In this document: one piece after another, positions 25,597-35,648 of the stretch
How positions within the stretch are numbered: position 1 is the stretch's first letter
Layout of the letters: every line of letters starts with the position of its first letter
Origin: Leptotrichia sp. oral taxon 847
GTDB lineage: Bacteria; Fusobacteriota; Fusobacteriia; Fusobacteriales; Leptotrichiaceae
NCBI RefSeq assembly: GCF_001553645.1
Contig: NZ_CP014231.1
Coordinates: 744,001 to 808,000, forward strand
Length of the DNA stretch: 64,000 nucleotides
Direction: 5' to 3'
Notes under the pieces: generated by a model
The model's database searches: none
Seen by the model: only the letters and a program-made list of their open reading frames with translations
What the model was told of the DNA's origin: nothing
Translations under genes and position numbers: made by a program

Positions 25597-28044
25597 TTAA
25601 AAAGTATGTTTAAACCCGATAGTTCCTTTATATCCTGAACGTTTTTCATTTCCAAATGAATGTTCATATCTTGTATCTACATACAAATTGCTTTTTTGTC
25701 CTACTGGAGCTTGAGCGCCTATTCCTATTTCTCCCCAAGTTGTACCGTATTTTTCGCCTACTTTATCAAGTCCTATATTTGCGTACTTGTTATTATTTTT
25801 TATCAAATCATGCCATACATTTGCTATCGCATAATATGTGTTTGTTCTATTTGTGGCTTCTGAATTTTTATCGTATGAAATTCTTACTCCCGCTCTTGCT
25901 CTTAATCCGTTTCTATTGTCTTGACTTACATCTCTTAAACCGTCATTAAATGATTTTGTGTGTAAATATTGATAAGCTAACTGCGCTTGTGGCTCGATTG
26001 ACCAGCTGCTGTCACTTATATTTTTAGAAAATTTAAACGGTCTTCCAACTTCCGCTGACAATAATAGTCCATAACCTTTTTGTTTTGCATCATAATTATC
26101 TCTTGAATCATATTTATTTTGTAAAAATGACATTTGTCCAACTAAATCGTAATATGAGCCATTTGGTGTATATTTAGTTTTTGTAAGTCCTAAAGAAATA
26201 CTTTCCGATTTTCCTTTCCCTGTAAACTTATCATCAGAAATATATCCATTTTCTGCTCTGTATCTGTCAAAGAAATCCGTATTTGCTCTGTTATAGGCAA
26301 TATATCCACCCAATAAATGAGTGTTTCCCTTCAAATCTTCATTTATTTTAAAGTCATATCCCGCTTGGACTCCATAAATATCATTTTCATATTCAAATCT
26401 TTCTTTTCCTTTTTCATTTAATCCACGCCCAAAAATTCTAGTCCAAATTTGACCTTTATCTTTTGACATATTTTCTAAATTTAAAATTTGATTTTCTCCT
26501 CTTCTTTCATGAAGTGTCCCAATAGTTTCATATCCCATTTCCAAATTAACTTTTGGCATCAAGACATACGCAGCAACTGGCTGTGCCATTATGTATATTG
26601 GTTTAGAAGAAGGGGTTGTTCCACCACTTGTTCCGCCTGTTCCAGCAATCACTCCTAAATTTGCACTTCCAAGCGGCGCAATAGTCCAGTAATATTCCCA
26701 AATTCCATTAACTCGTCTACTAGTAAGCTGTGCTTCTGCCGCTCCCGCAGTTTTTGCAGTTCCAGTAAACGTAGTTGGTGATGAATTTCCAGCTACTTTT
26801 ACAACTGGGACACTGTTTATTCGTTGCGATAGTTGCTGAACATTTCCAGGAATATAATTTTCAAATATATTTTCTTGTGGGGTATCATCAATATAAATTG
26901 GTACTACTTTTGTTGTTCCAGTTGCATTTCCTGTGATGTAGACTAAATCTGATTCTGAATTTTCTCCATTTTCACCACCTGGTGCATTCCAAACAGTATT
27001 CATTTCAATTCTACCATTATCTCCATGATAATTTCCTTCTATAATAAGTTTATCCTTGTTGGAATCATTTGTTAACTGAATAAGTCCACTGTTATTTAAA
27101 GTTCCATCATTATTAATTCCATCAGATGTCAATTTTATATGATAAATTGAAGTTACCCCATCACTTTCTGTAACATTACTTTCATCAAATGATAGAAAGG
27201 ATTTTTTATCTATATTTAATGAATTAATTGTCGCTCTTTGTTCAGAAAGAGAACTATTTTTACTTAATCCCCAATATGCTCCACCTACCAAATTTACATT
27301 TAAAATAGATTTTCCATGTTTTGTCATCAAACCTAATATTTGTGTCCCACCATCACCTTCAGTGCTATCATCTATTCCATTAACTGTCAATTCTGAATAA
27401 ACACCATTTGCTTCATCTGCATCAACTTCAACTAACCAACCATCAGCAGCTGAATGAATTTGTGATTTAAAACCATTAGTACCGATTAAATTAAGTTCCG
27501 CATTTTTTATTCCGTATCCATTCTTAGCTTCAACTTTTACAGTAGGCACTGTTGAATTTGGTGCTGTTATAAAAACATCTTTTAAAGTTACTTTCTGATT
27601 TGTAGCACTAGAATTTGCTCCTGTAATTGGATTTGTTACTGTATATAAAATTGCTTCTTTTGATGAATCAAAATTCATGTCAATATGATTTGATACTCCA
27701 ATCTGACCAATCGTTTTAAATTCAGTATTCGAATCTGTAACTGTTATCAAAGTTCTGGGTGTAAATAAAGGACTTGGCGTTCTTGAATCTATATCTCCTT
27801 GTCCTGTAAAAATAAATTTTTTACCTTCACTAATCCTAAAAACACCATGTGAATAATTATTATAATTAAGAACATCCCCATCTCCAGTACCAGAATTTAC
27901 AATATATTCTCCATTTGCATTTGGAGTGATTGGAACAGAAAATCCTAATGCTCCTGTCATTAAAAATGTAATCAATAACGCTTTTGTGTATTTTTCTTTT
28001 CTTTTGATTAAACTTTTAAAATAATGTTCAATCTCCTTTAACAT
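25597..28044 (-). CDS. Type V autotransporter (fusobacterial type)
   Basis: 815 residues. The N-terminus MLKEIEHYFKSLIKRKEKYT then ALLITFLMTGALGFS is the long leader typical of fusobacterial autotransporters. A beta-helical passenger rich in Asn, Thr and Gly (about 40-490) follows, then a linker with Gly/Thr/Ser runs, and an autotransporter barrel of about 270 residues ending GTIGFKHTF. I start at 28044 because GAAGG is 8 bp before that ATG; the ATG 6 bp upstream is too close. Passenger function is unknown (adhesin is likely). Direct repeats A and B flank the gene, which could allow its loss by recombination. Confidence 0.88.
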   Translation of the reverse strand: MLKEIEHYFKSLIKRKEKYTKALLITFLMTGALGFSVPITPNANGEYIVNSGTGDGDVLNYNNYSHGVFRISEGKKFIFTGQGDIDSRTPSPLFTPRTLITVTDSNTEFKTIGQIGVSNHIDMNFDSSKEAILYTVTNPITGANSSATNQKVTLKDVFITAPNSTVPTVKVEAKNGYGIKNAELNLIGTNGFKSQIHSAADGWLVEVDADEANGVYSELTVNGIDDSTEGDGGTQILGLMTKHGKSILNVNLVGGAYWGLSKNSSLSEQRATINSLNIDKKSFLSFDESNVTESDGVTSIYHIKLTSDGINNDGTLNNSGLIQLTNDSNKDKLIIEGNYHGDNGRIEMNTVWNAPGGENGENSESDLVYITGNATGTTKVVPIYIDDTPQENIFENYIPGNVQQLSQRINSVPVVKVAGNSSPTTFTGTAKTAGAAEAQLTSRRVNGIWEYYWTIAPLGSANLGVIAGTGGTSGGTTPSSKPIYIMAQPVAAYVLMPKVNLEMGYETIGTLHERRGENQILNLENMSKDKGQIWTRIFGRGLNEKGKERFEYENDIYGVQAGYDFKINEDLKGNTHLLGGYIAYNRANTDFFDRYRAENGYISDDKFTGKGKSESISLGLTKTKYTPNGSYYDLVGQMSFLQNKYDSRDNYDAKQKGYGLLLSAEVGRPFKFSKNISDSSWSIEPQAQLAYQYLHTKSFNDGLRDVSQDNRNGLRARAGVRISYDKNSEATNRTNTYYAIANVWHDLIKNNNKYANIGLDKVGEKYGTTWGEIGIGAQAPVGQKSNLYVDTRYEHSFGNEKRSGYKGTIGFKHTF

Positions 28045-28127
28045 TTCCATTGCCTTCTTTCTTAATTTTTTAATTTATTAAAATAGTTATAACACAATTT
28101 TTTAATAAAGTCAAAAAAAACTTGGTG

Positions 28128-28593
28128 AAAGATGGTTTAAAAATTTTAGGGGCAGATTTTTTAATTTCAAATTTTTTAGGTTATTCTTGATTACAAGATG
28201 TTATTTTGTTTAATATTATTTTTTTATTTTTTACATAAGGGGAAAGGACCGCCATTTCCCCTTATAATCCCCACGCTCGTCTAAGCATTTTTTTGAAGCA
28301 AAGCCGAAACTCACTTCGTTCAGACAGTCGTCTTTACTCCAAAAAAATCACGACACCTTTTGTATAATAGTAAAATTTAAACCGTCGGAGCATTTTTATG
28401 TGCTGACAAAACTGTTTGAGCACGATTAGTGCGAGTTTTTTGTCAGTGCATAAAAATGTCGAAGACTAGCCGGGGTGCAGGGGTGCGGCGATGAGCACTT
28501 CTGCTTAAAAAAGAAAAAATTATTTTAGTAACTTTCTGGATTGAATGAAAAACTTAAAATAAGATTTTTTATTTACTCCTAACTATTTTACTC
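28128..28593 (+). repeat. Structured interspersed repeat, copy B
   Basis: Direct-orientation copy of repeat A. The core from GATTACAAGATGTTATTTT (28189) to ATTTACTCCT (28580) differs at scattered positions only. The right end AACTATTTTACTCTG is the best preserved terminal motif, and its complement GAGTAAAATAGTTAGGAGTA matches the left end of copy A at most positions. The long stem is kept, with compensating changes (GCGCTGAC in A, GTGCTGAC in B). It lies upstream of the autotransporter and of the divergent TPR gene. Confidence 0.85.
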
Positions 28594-28702
28594 TGACCTT
28601 GGTGAAATAAAAATTTTAAAAATAAATAAACTTCTATAAGTTGATATTCTCACTCTTTTTTGGTATAATTAATTTAAGACAAATTAAAAAAGGTGATGAT
28701 TT

Positions 28703-29740
28703 ATGGAAGGGATTACATTGGAAAATTTAGATAACAATGACACAGGGCAATTTTTAGAAGAAGGAAAAAAATATCTTGAAAAAGGCGATTTTGTATTAGC
28801 GGAAAAATATTTAAAAAAAGCGACAAAATCAGGAAACAGAGAAGCATTTTTGCTACTTTTTGACATATTTTTAAAAGATGACAGAACTAATATTGCGGAA
28901 AAATATTTAAAACCAATTGCTGACGGTGGAGATCTTGAATTTCAAAATAAATTGGGAGAAGTTTACAGCCAAAAAGCAAATTTTGAATTAGCAGAATATT
29001 ATTTTAAACTAGCGATAGGAAATGGAAATAAAAAAGCGCAGTATAATTTGGGAAAACTTTACTATGAATATCAAAAAAAAGATTTAGCAACAGAAAATTT
29101 AAAAATTGCAGCAGATCAGGGACAAGACCAGGAAGCACAAGTATTACTTGCAAAAATTTACAAAGATTCCGGTCAAACTGATCTAGCACAGCATTATTTA
29201 AGCGCTGCAAAAGACAACGCAAAAGCTTATTATTACTTAGGAAATTTATACGAAGAAAAAAATGAATTAGCTCTAGCTGAAAATAACTGGAAAATTGCAG
29301 CTGATGAATACGATGACAAGAGCGCTCAAAAAAAATTAGTCAATTACTACAAAGATAATTTGACACTACAAAAACACTATTTGTCGCTACTTGCTGATAA
29401 AAATAATCTAGAAGCATTTGTAAAATTGGGAGACATTTTTTCACAAGAAAAAAATTATGGACTAGCATTTTCAAATTACAATAATTTTTTTAATGCAACT
29501 TCTAATCTAAAAGACAAACCTAAGCCTGATATGTCTGGAATTGACAAGGAAAAATTGAAGCTTAACTACGGTAAAAGTTGTGTTTCGCTAGGAAAATTTG
29601 AAATTGCTGAAGAATGTTTCAAAGATAATAAATATTTAAGCGACAATGAAAATATTATCGAAGTAGCAAAATTATACGAAACAGCACAGCAGTTTAAAAA
29701 AGCTATTGAATATTATAAATTGGCACTGCATATTCAATAA
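28703..29740 (+). CDS. TPR/Sel1-like repeat protein
   Basis: 345 residues with no signal peptide. About nine helical hairpins of TPR/Sel1 type follow one another, with units such as GNGNKKAQYNLGKLYYEYQK, DLATENLKIAADQGQ, EAQVLLAKIYKDSGQTDLAQ and KAYYYLGNLYEEKNELALAE. Such proteins act as scaffolds for protein complexes. GGTGATGATTT precedes the ATG. pyrD begins 30 bp downstream and is probably co-transcribed; no functional link is known to me. Confidence 0.85.
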   Translation: MEGITLENLDNNDTGQFLEEGKKYLEKGDFVLAEKYLKKATKSGNREAFLLLFDIFLKDDRTNIAEKYLKPIADGGDLEFQNKLGEVYSQKANFELAEYYFKLAIGNGNKKAQYNLGKLYYEYQKKDLATENLKIAADQGQDQEAQVLLAKIYKDSGQTDLAQHYLSAAKDNAKAYYYLGNLYEEKNELALAENNWKIAADEYDDKSAQKKLVNYYKDNLTLQKHYLSLLADKNNLEAFVKLGDIFSQEKNYGLAFSNYNNFFNATSNLKDKPKPDMSGIDKEKLKLNYGKSCVSLGKFEIAEECFKDNKYLSDNENIIEVAKLYETAQQFKKAIEYYKLALHIQ

Positions 29741-29770
29741 TAATTGAAATAGTAAAGATTGGAGAAATAA

Positions 29771-30703
29771 ATGGTATCTACAAAGACAAAAATAGCAAAT
29801 TTTGAATTTGATAACTGTATTATGAATGCAGCAGGCGTTTTGTGCTACGACAAGGACGAACTTGAGAAAATATTAAATTCAAAAGCTGGAACATTTGTTA
29901 CAAAAACGGCAACATTGGAAAAAAGAGATGGAAATCAAAAACCTAGATACTATGACACAAAATTGGGAAGTATCAACTCAATGGGACTTCCCAATCTGGG
30001 ATTTGATTACTACCTTAATTATTTACTGAAATTAAAGAAAACTCATCCAAAACGAAAATTTTTCTTTTCACTTGTGGGAATGTCGCAAAATGACACTCAC
30101 ACATTACTAAAAAAAGTACAAGAAAGTGATTTTGACGGGATAACAGAGTTGAACTTATCGTGTCCAAATGTGCCTGGAAAGCCACAGATAGCATACGATT
30201 TAGAAACAACCGAAAAATTACTGGCAGATATTTTTTCATATTTTGAAAAACCGCTTGGAATAAAATTGCCGCCATATTTTGATTTAGTCCACTTTGACCA
30301 GGCAGCAAAAGTTTTTAACAAATTTCCATTAGCTTTTGTAAACTGTATAAACAGTATTGGAAATGGAATCGTAATTGAAGATGAAAGCGTGGTTATAAAA
30401 CCCAAAAATGGATTTGGAGGGATTGGAGGAGAATATGTAAAACCTACAGCTCTAGCAAATGTTCATGCTTTTTATCAAAGATTAAACCCAAGTATTCAAA
30501 TTATTGGAACAGGCGGAATCTCATCAGGAAGAGATGCATTTGAGCATATTTTATGCGGTGCAAGTATGGTTCAAATTGGAACAATTTTACACAAAGAAGG
30601 TCCGAGCGCATTTGCAAGAATTACAAACGAATTAAAAAAAATTATGGAGAAAAAAGGATATAAAAATATTGATGAGTTTAAAGGGAAATTAAAATATTTA
30701 TAA
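29771..30703 (+). CDS. pyrD: Dihydroorotate dehydrogenase, class 1A
   Basis: 310 residues. The active-site Cys131 lies in [13 protein letters not shown], the hallmark of the soluble, fumarate-using class 1A (PyrDA) rather than the NAD-linked class 1B (active-site Cys too, but with PyrK) or the membrane class 2 (Ser). FMN-binding segments [44 protein letters not shown] and [20 protein letters not shown] are intact. It oxidises dihydroorotate to orotate in pyrimidine synthesis. No pyrK is next to it, which agrees with class 1A. GGAG precedes the start. Confidence 0.95.
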   Translation: MVSTKTKIANFEFDNCIMNAAGVLCYDKDELEKILNSKAGTFVTKTATLEKRDGNQKPRYYDTKLGSINSMGLPNLGFDYYLNYLLKLKKTHPKRKFFFSLVGMSQNDTHTLLKKVQESDFDGITELNLSCPNVPGKPQIAYDLETTEKLLADIFSYFEKPLGIKLPPYFDLVHFDQAAKVFNKFPLAFVNCINSIGNGIVIEDESVVIKPKNGFGGIGGEYVKPTALANVHAFYQRLNPSIQIIGTGGISSGRDAFEHILCGASMVQIGTILHKEGPSAFARITNELKKIMEKKGYKNIDEFKGKLKYL

Positions 30704-30812
30704 AAATATTTCAAAAAAACAGTTGCCAATAATATTAAAAAAGACGTAGCAAAAAACATAATATAAAATTACCGAAACATTAATTAAAGAAGGAGCATTA
30801 TTTAAAATAAAA

Positions 30813-32384
30813 ATGAGAATGAATAAAATAAAAAGTAAATTATTAGTATTTCTGATCTTTATGATGACATTCGTAACGGGATATAGTGCAAGTGATGAAA
30901 TTAAAGTGGGGATGGAGTGTGGGTACGCTCCATTCAACTGGTTTCAAGACACAAATAAAAATGGCGCAATAAAAACTGATGGTGGATACTGTGGTGGTTA
31001 CGATGTTGAAATAGCTAAGGTTATAGCTAAAAAATTAGGAAAAAAATTAGTAATAGTAAAAACGGAATGGGATGCACTACTTGGACCTGCACTAACATCT
31101 GGAAAAGTTGATTTAGTAATAGCTGGTATGTCAGCAACGCCTGAAAGAAAACAAAGTTTATTATTTACAAAACCATATTATGAATCAGATTTGGTAGTAG
31201 TAGTTAAGAAAAACGGAAAATATTCTAAGGCAAAAACAATTAATGACTTTTCAGGAGCAAGAATTACAGGACAGTTAAATACATTACATTATGGTGTAAT
31301 TGATCAAATGAAGGGTGTCATTAAACAAACTGCAATGGAGAATTTTCCTGCAATGATAGTTGCTCTAAATTCCAATAAGATTGATGGATATGTGTCAGAA
31401 AGACCAGGAGCGATGGCAGCTAAGTATTCGAATCCAAATTTGACATTTATATCATTTGATAAAAATACAGGATTTAAGTATGAAACTTCCGAAGTAAATG
31501 TTGCAATCGGAATGAAACTGGGAAATACAGAATTGGAAGAGAAAGTAAACAAAATACTTGACGAAGATTTGACTCCAAAAGTAAGACAAAAAATAATGGA
31601 AAAGGCAATAAAAACACAACCTGGAAATACTTCAAGATCATTTTTTGGATGGGTAGCATTCTTTATCCAAAAAAACTGGCTTCAATTTGTTAAAGGGACA
31701 GTTATGACACTATTTATTTCATTGACAGGGACTGTGGTTGGATTTTTAATTGGAATAGTAGTTGCCTTGTCAAGACAAGTAGAAGCTGAAGCGGATAACA
31801 GAACTTCTAAATTTAAAAAAGCTGGATTTTATATTTTAAATAAATTTTTTGCAATATATATTGCAGTGTTTAGAGGAACGCCAATGATGGTGCAATCAAT
31901 GGTAATTTACTACGGATTGTCACAAGTATTTGGATTAAATTTATCACCGATTGTAGCTGCGTTGTTTATTGTTTCGATAAATACGGGAGCTTATATGAGT
32001 GAAATTATAAGAGGTGGAATTGATTCGATTGATAAAGGACAATTTGAAGCTGCAAAAGCTATTGGTATGACAAATTTCCAAACAATGAAGAGCATAATTT
32101 TCCCACAAATGTTTAGAAATATTTTACCAATGATCGGAAATGAATTTATTGTAAATATTAAAGATACTTCTGTACTAAACGTAATCAGCGTTACAGAATT
32201 ATTCTTTATTTCAAAATCTGTTGCGGGAACATATTCGAGATATTACGAAGTCTTTATCATAACAAGTGTGATTTACTTCTTCTTAACATTTACATTATCG
32301 CTACTTCTAAAACAACTTGAGAAAAAAATAGATGGGCCTCAAACATTTGAATTTTTAGAAGAAGTTGAAGAAGGAGAGAAATAA
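30813..32384 (+). CDS. Amino-acid ABC transporter, substrate-binding/permease fusion
   Basis: 523 residues. A signal peptide (about 1-27) leads to a type-3 solute-binding domain ([47 protein letters not shown]), then a permease domain from about 285 with five membrane segments and the EAA loop ([20 protein letters not shown]). This GlnP-like fusion tethers the binding protein to the membrane. The CGYAPFN and FTKPYYES motifs suggest polar or basic amino acids; the exact substrate is uncertain. It overlaps the ATPase gene by one base (TAATG). Confidence 0.93.
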   Translation: MRMNKIKSKLLVFLIFMMTFVTGYSASDEIKVGMECGYAPFNWFQDTNKNGAIKTDGGYCGGYDVEIAKVIAKKLGKKLVIVKTEWDALLGPALTSGKVDLVIAGMSATPERKQSLLFTKPYYESDLVVVVKKNGKYSKAKTINDFSGARITGQLNTLHYGVIDQMKGVIKQTAMENFPAMIVALNSNKIDGYVSERPGAMAAKYSNPNLTFISFDKNTGFKYETSEVNVAIGMKLGNTELEEKVNKILDEDLTPKVRQKIMEKAIKTQPGNTSRSFFGWVAFFIQKNWLQFVKGTVMTLFISLTGTVVGFLIGIVVALSRQVEAEADNRTSKFKKAGFYILNKFFAIYIAVFRGTPMMVQSMVIYYGLSQVFGLNLSPIVAALFIVSINTGAYMSEIIRGGIDSIDKGQFEAAKAIGMTNFQTMKSIIFPQMFRNILPMIGNEFIVNIKDTSVLNVISVTELFFISKSVAGTYSRYYEVFIITSVIYFFLTFTLSLLLKQLEKKIDGPQTFEFLEEVEEGEK

Positions 32385-33130
32385 TGTCAGATAAACAAAA
32401 AGTAATAGAAATTAAGAATATAAGAAAAGATTTTGGAAATAGAACGGTTTTAAAAGATATAAACTTTAATGTACACGAAGGAGAAGTCGTGAGTATAATA
32501 GGTTCTTCTGGAAGTGGAAAATCTACGCTTTTACGATGTATAAATTTACTAGAAACACCTACCAGTGGACAAATCTTGATCCACGGGAAAGATGTATTGA
32601 ACGGCGATGTTCCTTTGGTTGAGTTGAGAGAAAAAGTTGGAATGGTCTTTCAGCAATTTAATTTATTCAATAACTTAAGTGTTCTAGATAACTGCGTTAT
32701 TGGACAAATGAAAGTTTTGAAAAAAACTAGGGAAGAAGCTGAAAAAGTTGCAAAAGAATTTTTAGGAAAAGTTGGAATGTCAAGATTTATTAACGCAAAA
32801 CCAAATCAAATTTCAGGTGGTCAAAAACAAAGGGTTGCAATTGCAAGAGCCTTATCTATGGAGCCAGAAGTACTGTTATTTGATGAACCAACATCGGCAC
32901 TAGATCCTGAAATGGTTGGAGAAGTTTTAAAGGTAATGAAGGATTTAGCCAAAAGCGGACTTACGATGATTGTCGTTACACATGAAATGGATTTTGCTCA
33001 TGATGTTTCAAGTAGAGTAGTCTTTATGGATCAGGGAATAATTTTAGAAGATGATAAGCCAGAAATCATTTTTGAGAAACCAAAACACAATAGAACAAAA
33101 GAATTTTTATCGAGAATGCTTCAAAAATAA
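32384..33130 (+). CDS. glnQ: Amino-acid ABC transporter ATP-binding protein (GlnQ type)
   Basis: 248 residues. Walker [20 protein letters not shown]-loop VFQQFNLF, signature [15 protein letters not shown], Walker [14 protein letters not shown] and the H-loop VVTHEMDF are all present. It energises the SBP-permease fusion encoded just upstream, with which it overlaps by one base. The length is normal. A terminator follows 8 bp after the stop. The gene name reflects the family and does not prove the substrate. Confidence 0.95.
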   Translation: MSDKQKVIEIKNIRKDFGNRTVLKDINFNVHEGEVVSIIGSSGSGKSTLLRCINLLETPTSGQILIHGKDVLNGDVPLVELREKVGMVFQQFNLFNNLSVLDNCVIGQMKVLKKTREEAEKVAKEFLGKVGMSRFINAKPNQISGGQKQRVAIARALSMEPEVLLFDEPTSALDPEMVGEVLKVMKDLAKSGLTMIVVTHEMDFAHDVSSRVVFMDQGIILEDDKPEIIFEKPKHNRTKEFLSRMLQK

Positions 33131-33137
33131 TAATTTC

Positions 33138-33177
33138 AAAAAATACGTCAAATATTAATAAAAAGACGTATTTTTTT
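33138..33177 (+). terminator. Terminator of the ABC transporter operon
   Basis: AAAAATACGTC and GACGTATTTTT form an 11-bp stem with a 15-base AT-rich loop, continuing into TTTTTTT. It lies directly after the glnQ stop. Confidence 0.88.
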
Positions 33178-33202
33178 ATTATTACAAAATGTACCTATGA
33201 TT

Positions 33203-33292
33203 GAGAGTGTAAACTTTTTTGTGTAAATAAACTAGTGAATCCTTATATTACTGGATTTGTATATACATTTACACAAAATTATGGACACTCTC
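33203..33292. mobile_element. IS256-like palindromic relic (about 90 bp)
   Basis: GAGAGTGT...ACACTCTC bound the unit. Inside, TTGTGTAAAT (33219) pairs with ATTTACACAA (33267) and AATCC with GGATT. The outer segments match the GGAGAGTGTCC-N-AAAATTTTGTGTAA style ends of IS256-family elements as I recall them. No transposase is present. It lies between the convergent glnQ and histidine kinase genes. Confidence 0.6.
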
Positions 33293-33351
33293 CAATGATT
33301 ATTAGAATGATTCCCGATATCTTGTCTATTGATTTCTTTAATAGTTTTTAT

Positions 33352-34662
33352 TTATTCATAATCAATTTTTTTAAACAACATTCTTACATCAACTCCATCT
33401 TTTCTATTTTCCAGATAAATTTCCCCATCATTTAACAAAATTATGTCTTTTATAATTGAAAGTCCAATTCCTACTCCTTTTTTAGCATTTTTGCCTTGAA
33501 AATTACGGTTAAACAGTTTTTTCTTCTCTTCCTCAGGAATCCCTTCTCCATAATTTCTTACGATAATTTCAACCATTTCATCTTCTTTGGCAATTAATTC
33601 AATATTTCCAATAGAATATTTTATACTATTGTCTATTAACCCACGTAAAACTTCTGAAATTAGGTTTTTATCAGCGAAAATATTTATTTTCTCGTCCACT
33701 TTTACTATAATTTTTCTTTCAATATTTAAAAGCTCGTAATCTTTTTTTATTTTTTCAAAAAGAGAATTTACATTGATAATTTCTTTTTTTATTGTTATTT
33801 TTTCAAGATTTGAACTTAAAAATAATGTATTTATTATTCTTTCAATATTTTTTACTTCAAGATTCAAATTTTCAATGGCTTCATTTAATAAATCTTTGTC
33901 ATTTTTCCCCCATTCTAATATATCTAAATAACCTTTCATTATAGCAAGAGGCGTCTTTAATTCATGTGACACATCGGAAGAAAATGTTTTTTGACTTTCT
34001 ATAATCTCCTCTTTTTTCTTAAAAGTTTCATTTAAAACATCAATTAATTCTCCAATTTCATCATCTCTTGTTTTAGTCAATTGTGCGTCAATATTATGAT
34101 TATTTATTTCCTTACTTTGAAAAATTATATTTGACAACGGATTTAATACATATTCTGCTACAATTTTTGAAATTATAATAATCGAAATTGTGATTAAAAC
34201 AAACATTACAAGCATAACATACAAGATTTCATGTGCTTCCATAAATTTAAAATTTCTTATTGCATAATATTTTGTATTATTCACAGTATAAATTCTTTTG
34301 TAGACAAATCTGTCCCATTTTGTTTCAAGTTTATTTACTTCAATTTTCTTAAAATCAGAACGATTTTCGTCATCTGTCAAATAAATGAAATCCCCATTTT
34401 TTTCAACCGCAAGAGAAATGTATTGTTTATCGGCATAATCGTAGTTTTTGTAAGTCTGTTTCAATTTATCAATCGGAACATTATTTAATTTTTCAATGGC
34501 AGATAAGACAAGTTTATCCATTTCTTTAGTTTCAGCTTCAACAGCTTTATGAATTAAAAATATGGTCATTCCCAAGATAATTATAAACGAGATAAAAACT
34601 AGACTTACCGTATTTGCAAAAATTATTTTGTCTTTTATTTTTTTTAATCTTATTTTTTTCAT
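33352..34662 (-). CDS. Sensor histidine kinase
   Basis: 436 residues. TM1 (about 13-37), a periplasmic sensor of about 105 residues (LDKLVLSAIEKLNNVPIDKL onward), TM2 (about 143-168), a HAMP-like linker, HisKA with the H-box SHELKTPLAIMKGYLDILEW, and HATPase with N-box RGLIDNSIKYS, G1 YGEGIPEEEKKKLFNRNF and G2 KKGVGIGLSIIKDI. This is a classical membrane sensor. It overlaps the regulator gene by 4 bp (ATGA). Lying beside lipid-A-type modification genes, it is placed like PmrB or PhoQ, but the sensor domain shows no acidic metal patch that I could identify. Confidence 0.95.
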   Translation of the reverse strand: MKKIRLKKIKDKIIFANTVSLVFISFIIILGMTIFLIHKAVEAETKEMDKLVLSAIEKLNNVPIDKLKQTYKNYDYADKQYISLAVEKNGDFIYLTDDENRSDFKKIEVNKLETKWDRFVYKRIYTVNNTKYYAIRNFKFMEAHEILYVMLVMFVLITISIIIISKIVAEYVLNPLSNIIFQSKEINNHNIDAQLTKTRDDEIGELIDVLNETFKKKEEIIESQKTFSSDVSHELKTPLAIMKGYLDILEWGKNDKDLLNEAIENLNLEVKNIERIINTLFLSSNLEKITIKKEIINVNSLFEKIKKDYELLNIERKIIVKVDEKINIFADKNLISEVLRGLIDNSIKYSIGNIELIAKEDEMVEIIVRNYGEGIPEEEKKKLFNRNFQGKNAKKGVGIGLSIIKDIILLNDGEIYLENRKDGVDVRMLFKKIDYE

Positions 34663-35306
34663 ATTTTTAAAATATACCCAATTCCTCTCACAGTCTTAAT
34701 TTTTTCTTTTCCCAATTTTTGCCTAATTTTTTTTATTGTGCTGTCAAGAAGATTGTCGCTTGCATCCCAACCCCATATTTTTTCAACGATTTTATCCCGT
34801 GAAACAATTTCCTCTTTATGTTCAATCAACAATTTAACTAATTCAAATTCCGTCTTTGTCAATAAGATAGGTCTATCCTCCAAATAGACAGAATAATTTT
34901 CTGTATTTAATTTTAAAGTTTTGTAGACAATCTGAGAAAGTTTTTCCTTTCTAATATTTATATCAATTCTTGCATCAAGCTCCAAAAAATCAAAAGGTTT
35001 TGTAACATAATCGCTCGCTCCTGATTTTAATAATTCAACTTTTTCTTCCGTATTATTTTTCGCAGAAACAACAATTATAGGGACTTCTGATATTTTTCTA
35101 ACATTTTTGCAGACATCATTTCCTTCCATCGAAGGAAGTCCCAAATCCAAAAGCATCAAATCATAAAAGTCCCTTTTTTTGTCAATTTCATTTAATGCGT
35201 CAATTCCATTTTCGATTATCGTTATTTCATGATTTTTGTGTTCAAGCTGTAATTTTAAAATACGTGATATTTTTTTATCATCTTCAACAATCAGTATTTT
35301 TCCCAT
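34659..35306 (-). CDS. OmpR/PhoB-family response regulator
   Basis: 215 residues. The receiver domain has acidic pocket IVEDDKK, phospho-acceptor Asp in MLLDLGLPSMEGND, Thr/Ser in VVSAKN and Lys in VTKPFDF. The C-terminal winged helix includes LTKTEFELVKLLIEHKEEIV and IWGWDASDNLLDSTIKKIRQ with GIGYIL. It is translationally coupled to the kinase. OmpR/PhoB relatives bind direct repeats with an 11-bp period. Three such boxes with identical promoter spacing lie nearby (35337, 35529, 37661) and are its probable targets. Confidence 0.95.
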   Translation of the reverse strand: MGKILIVEDDKKISRILKLQLEHKNHEITIIENGIDALNEIDKKRDFYDLMLLDLGLPSMEGNDVCKNVRKISEVPIIVVSAKNNTEEKVELLKSGASDYVTKPFDFLELDARIDINIRKEKLSQIVYKTLKLNTENYSVYLEDRPILLTKTEFELVKLLIEHKEEIVSRDKIVEKIWGWDASDNLLDSTIKKIRQKLGKEKIKTVRGIGYILKI

Positions 35307-35336
35307 TTTTATTTTATCTTTTTCCTTTCTAAAAAT

Positions 35337-35382
35337 TTATTCAGGTTAAATTCATTTTTAAATTTATTTTTTGTGGTATTAT
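35337..35382 (+). promoter_or_regulatory. Response-regulator box and promoter 1
   Basis: TTATTCA-GGTT-AAATTCA (two half-sites, 11-bp period), further AT-rich DNA, and TATTAT at 35377-35382, exactly 40 bp from the box start. No -35 consensus lies 17 bp before the -10; the second half of the region stands there instead, as for activator-dependent promoters. It lies 31 bp from the regulator start but points away from it, toward a short ORF and a terminator-like hairpin. Confidence 0.65.
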
Positions 35383-35418
35383 TAATTATCAAAAATATTA
35401 TATCTCAATTTTGTAAAA

Positions 35419-35520
35419 ATGAAAAGATATAAATTTAATATACTAATAATTTTTTCATCAATAACGATAATTTTAACTAAAAAAGGAGCTTTTCAAAAGT
35501 TCTTTTTTTGTTTTACTTAA
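35419..35520 (+). CDS. 33-residue hydrophobic small ORF behind promoter 1
   Basis: ATG at about 35419 opens MKRYKFNILIIFSSITIILT, then KKGAFQKFFFCF, stop at 35518-35520. It looks like a single membrane segment or a truncated signal peptide. No clear ribosome-binding site is seen, and a terminator-like hairpin overlaps its 3' half. It may be a small regulatory peptide, the stub of a lost gene left by duplication of the promoter, or untranslated. Confidence that it is a gene is low. Confidence 0.25.
   Translation: MKRYKFNILIIFSSITIILTKKGAFQKFFFCFT
35479..35509 (+). terminator. Terminator-like hairpin between promoters 1 and 2
   Basis: AAAAAAGGAGCTTTT and AAAAGTTCTTTTTTT pair imperfectly with a one-base loop and end in a T7 run. 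It would stop transcripts from promoter 1 about 120 nt after their start. Confidence 0.55.
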
Positions 35521-35528
35521 CATAAAAT

Positions 35529-35574
35529 TTATTCAGATTAAATTCATTTTTAAATTTATTTTCTGTGGTATTAT
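35529..35574 (+). promoter_or_regulatory. Response-regulator box and promoter 2 (PAP2 gene)
   Basis: TTATTCA-GATT-AAATTCA, with TATTAT at 35569-35574, again 40 bp from the box start. The whole block 35525-35606 repeats 35333-35414 with about three differences in 81 bp, so it is a tandem promoter duplication with a 192-bp period. It drives the PAP2 phosphatase at 35649. Confidence 0.7.
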
Positions 35575-35648
35575 TAATTATCAAAAATATTATATCTTAA
35601 TTTTAAAGAAATAAAAAAATTTTTTTAACAAAAACAAAGAAGGAGAAG

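Noticed and set aside
30571-30937. Minus-strand ORFs at 30571-30937
   Set aside because: They overlap pyrD and the transporter start on the other strand and consist of shadow hydrophobic codons.
33235-33435. 66-residue plus-strand ORF at the end of the kinase gene
   Set aside because: It lies across the IS256-like palindrome and the antisense of the kinase C-terminus; no coding signs.
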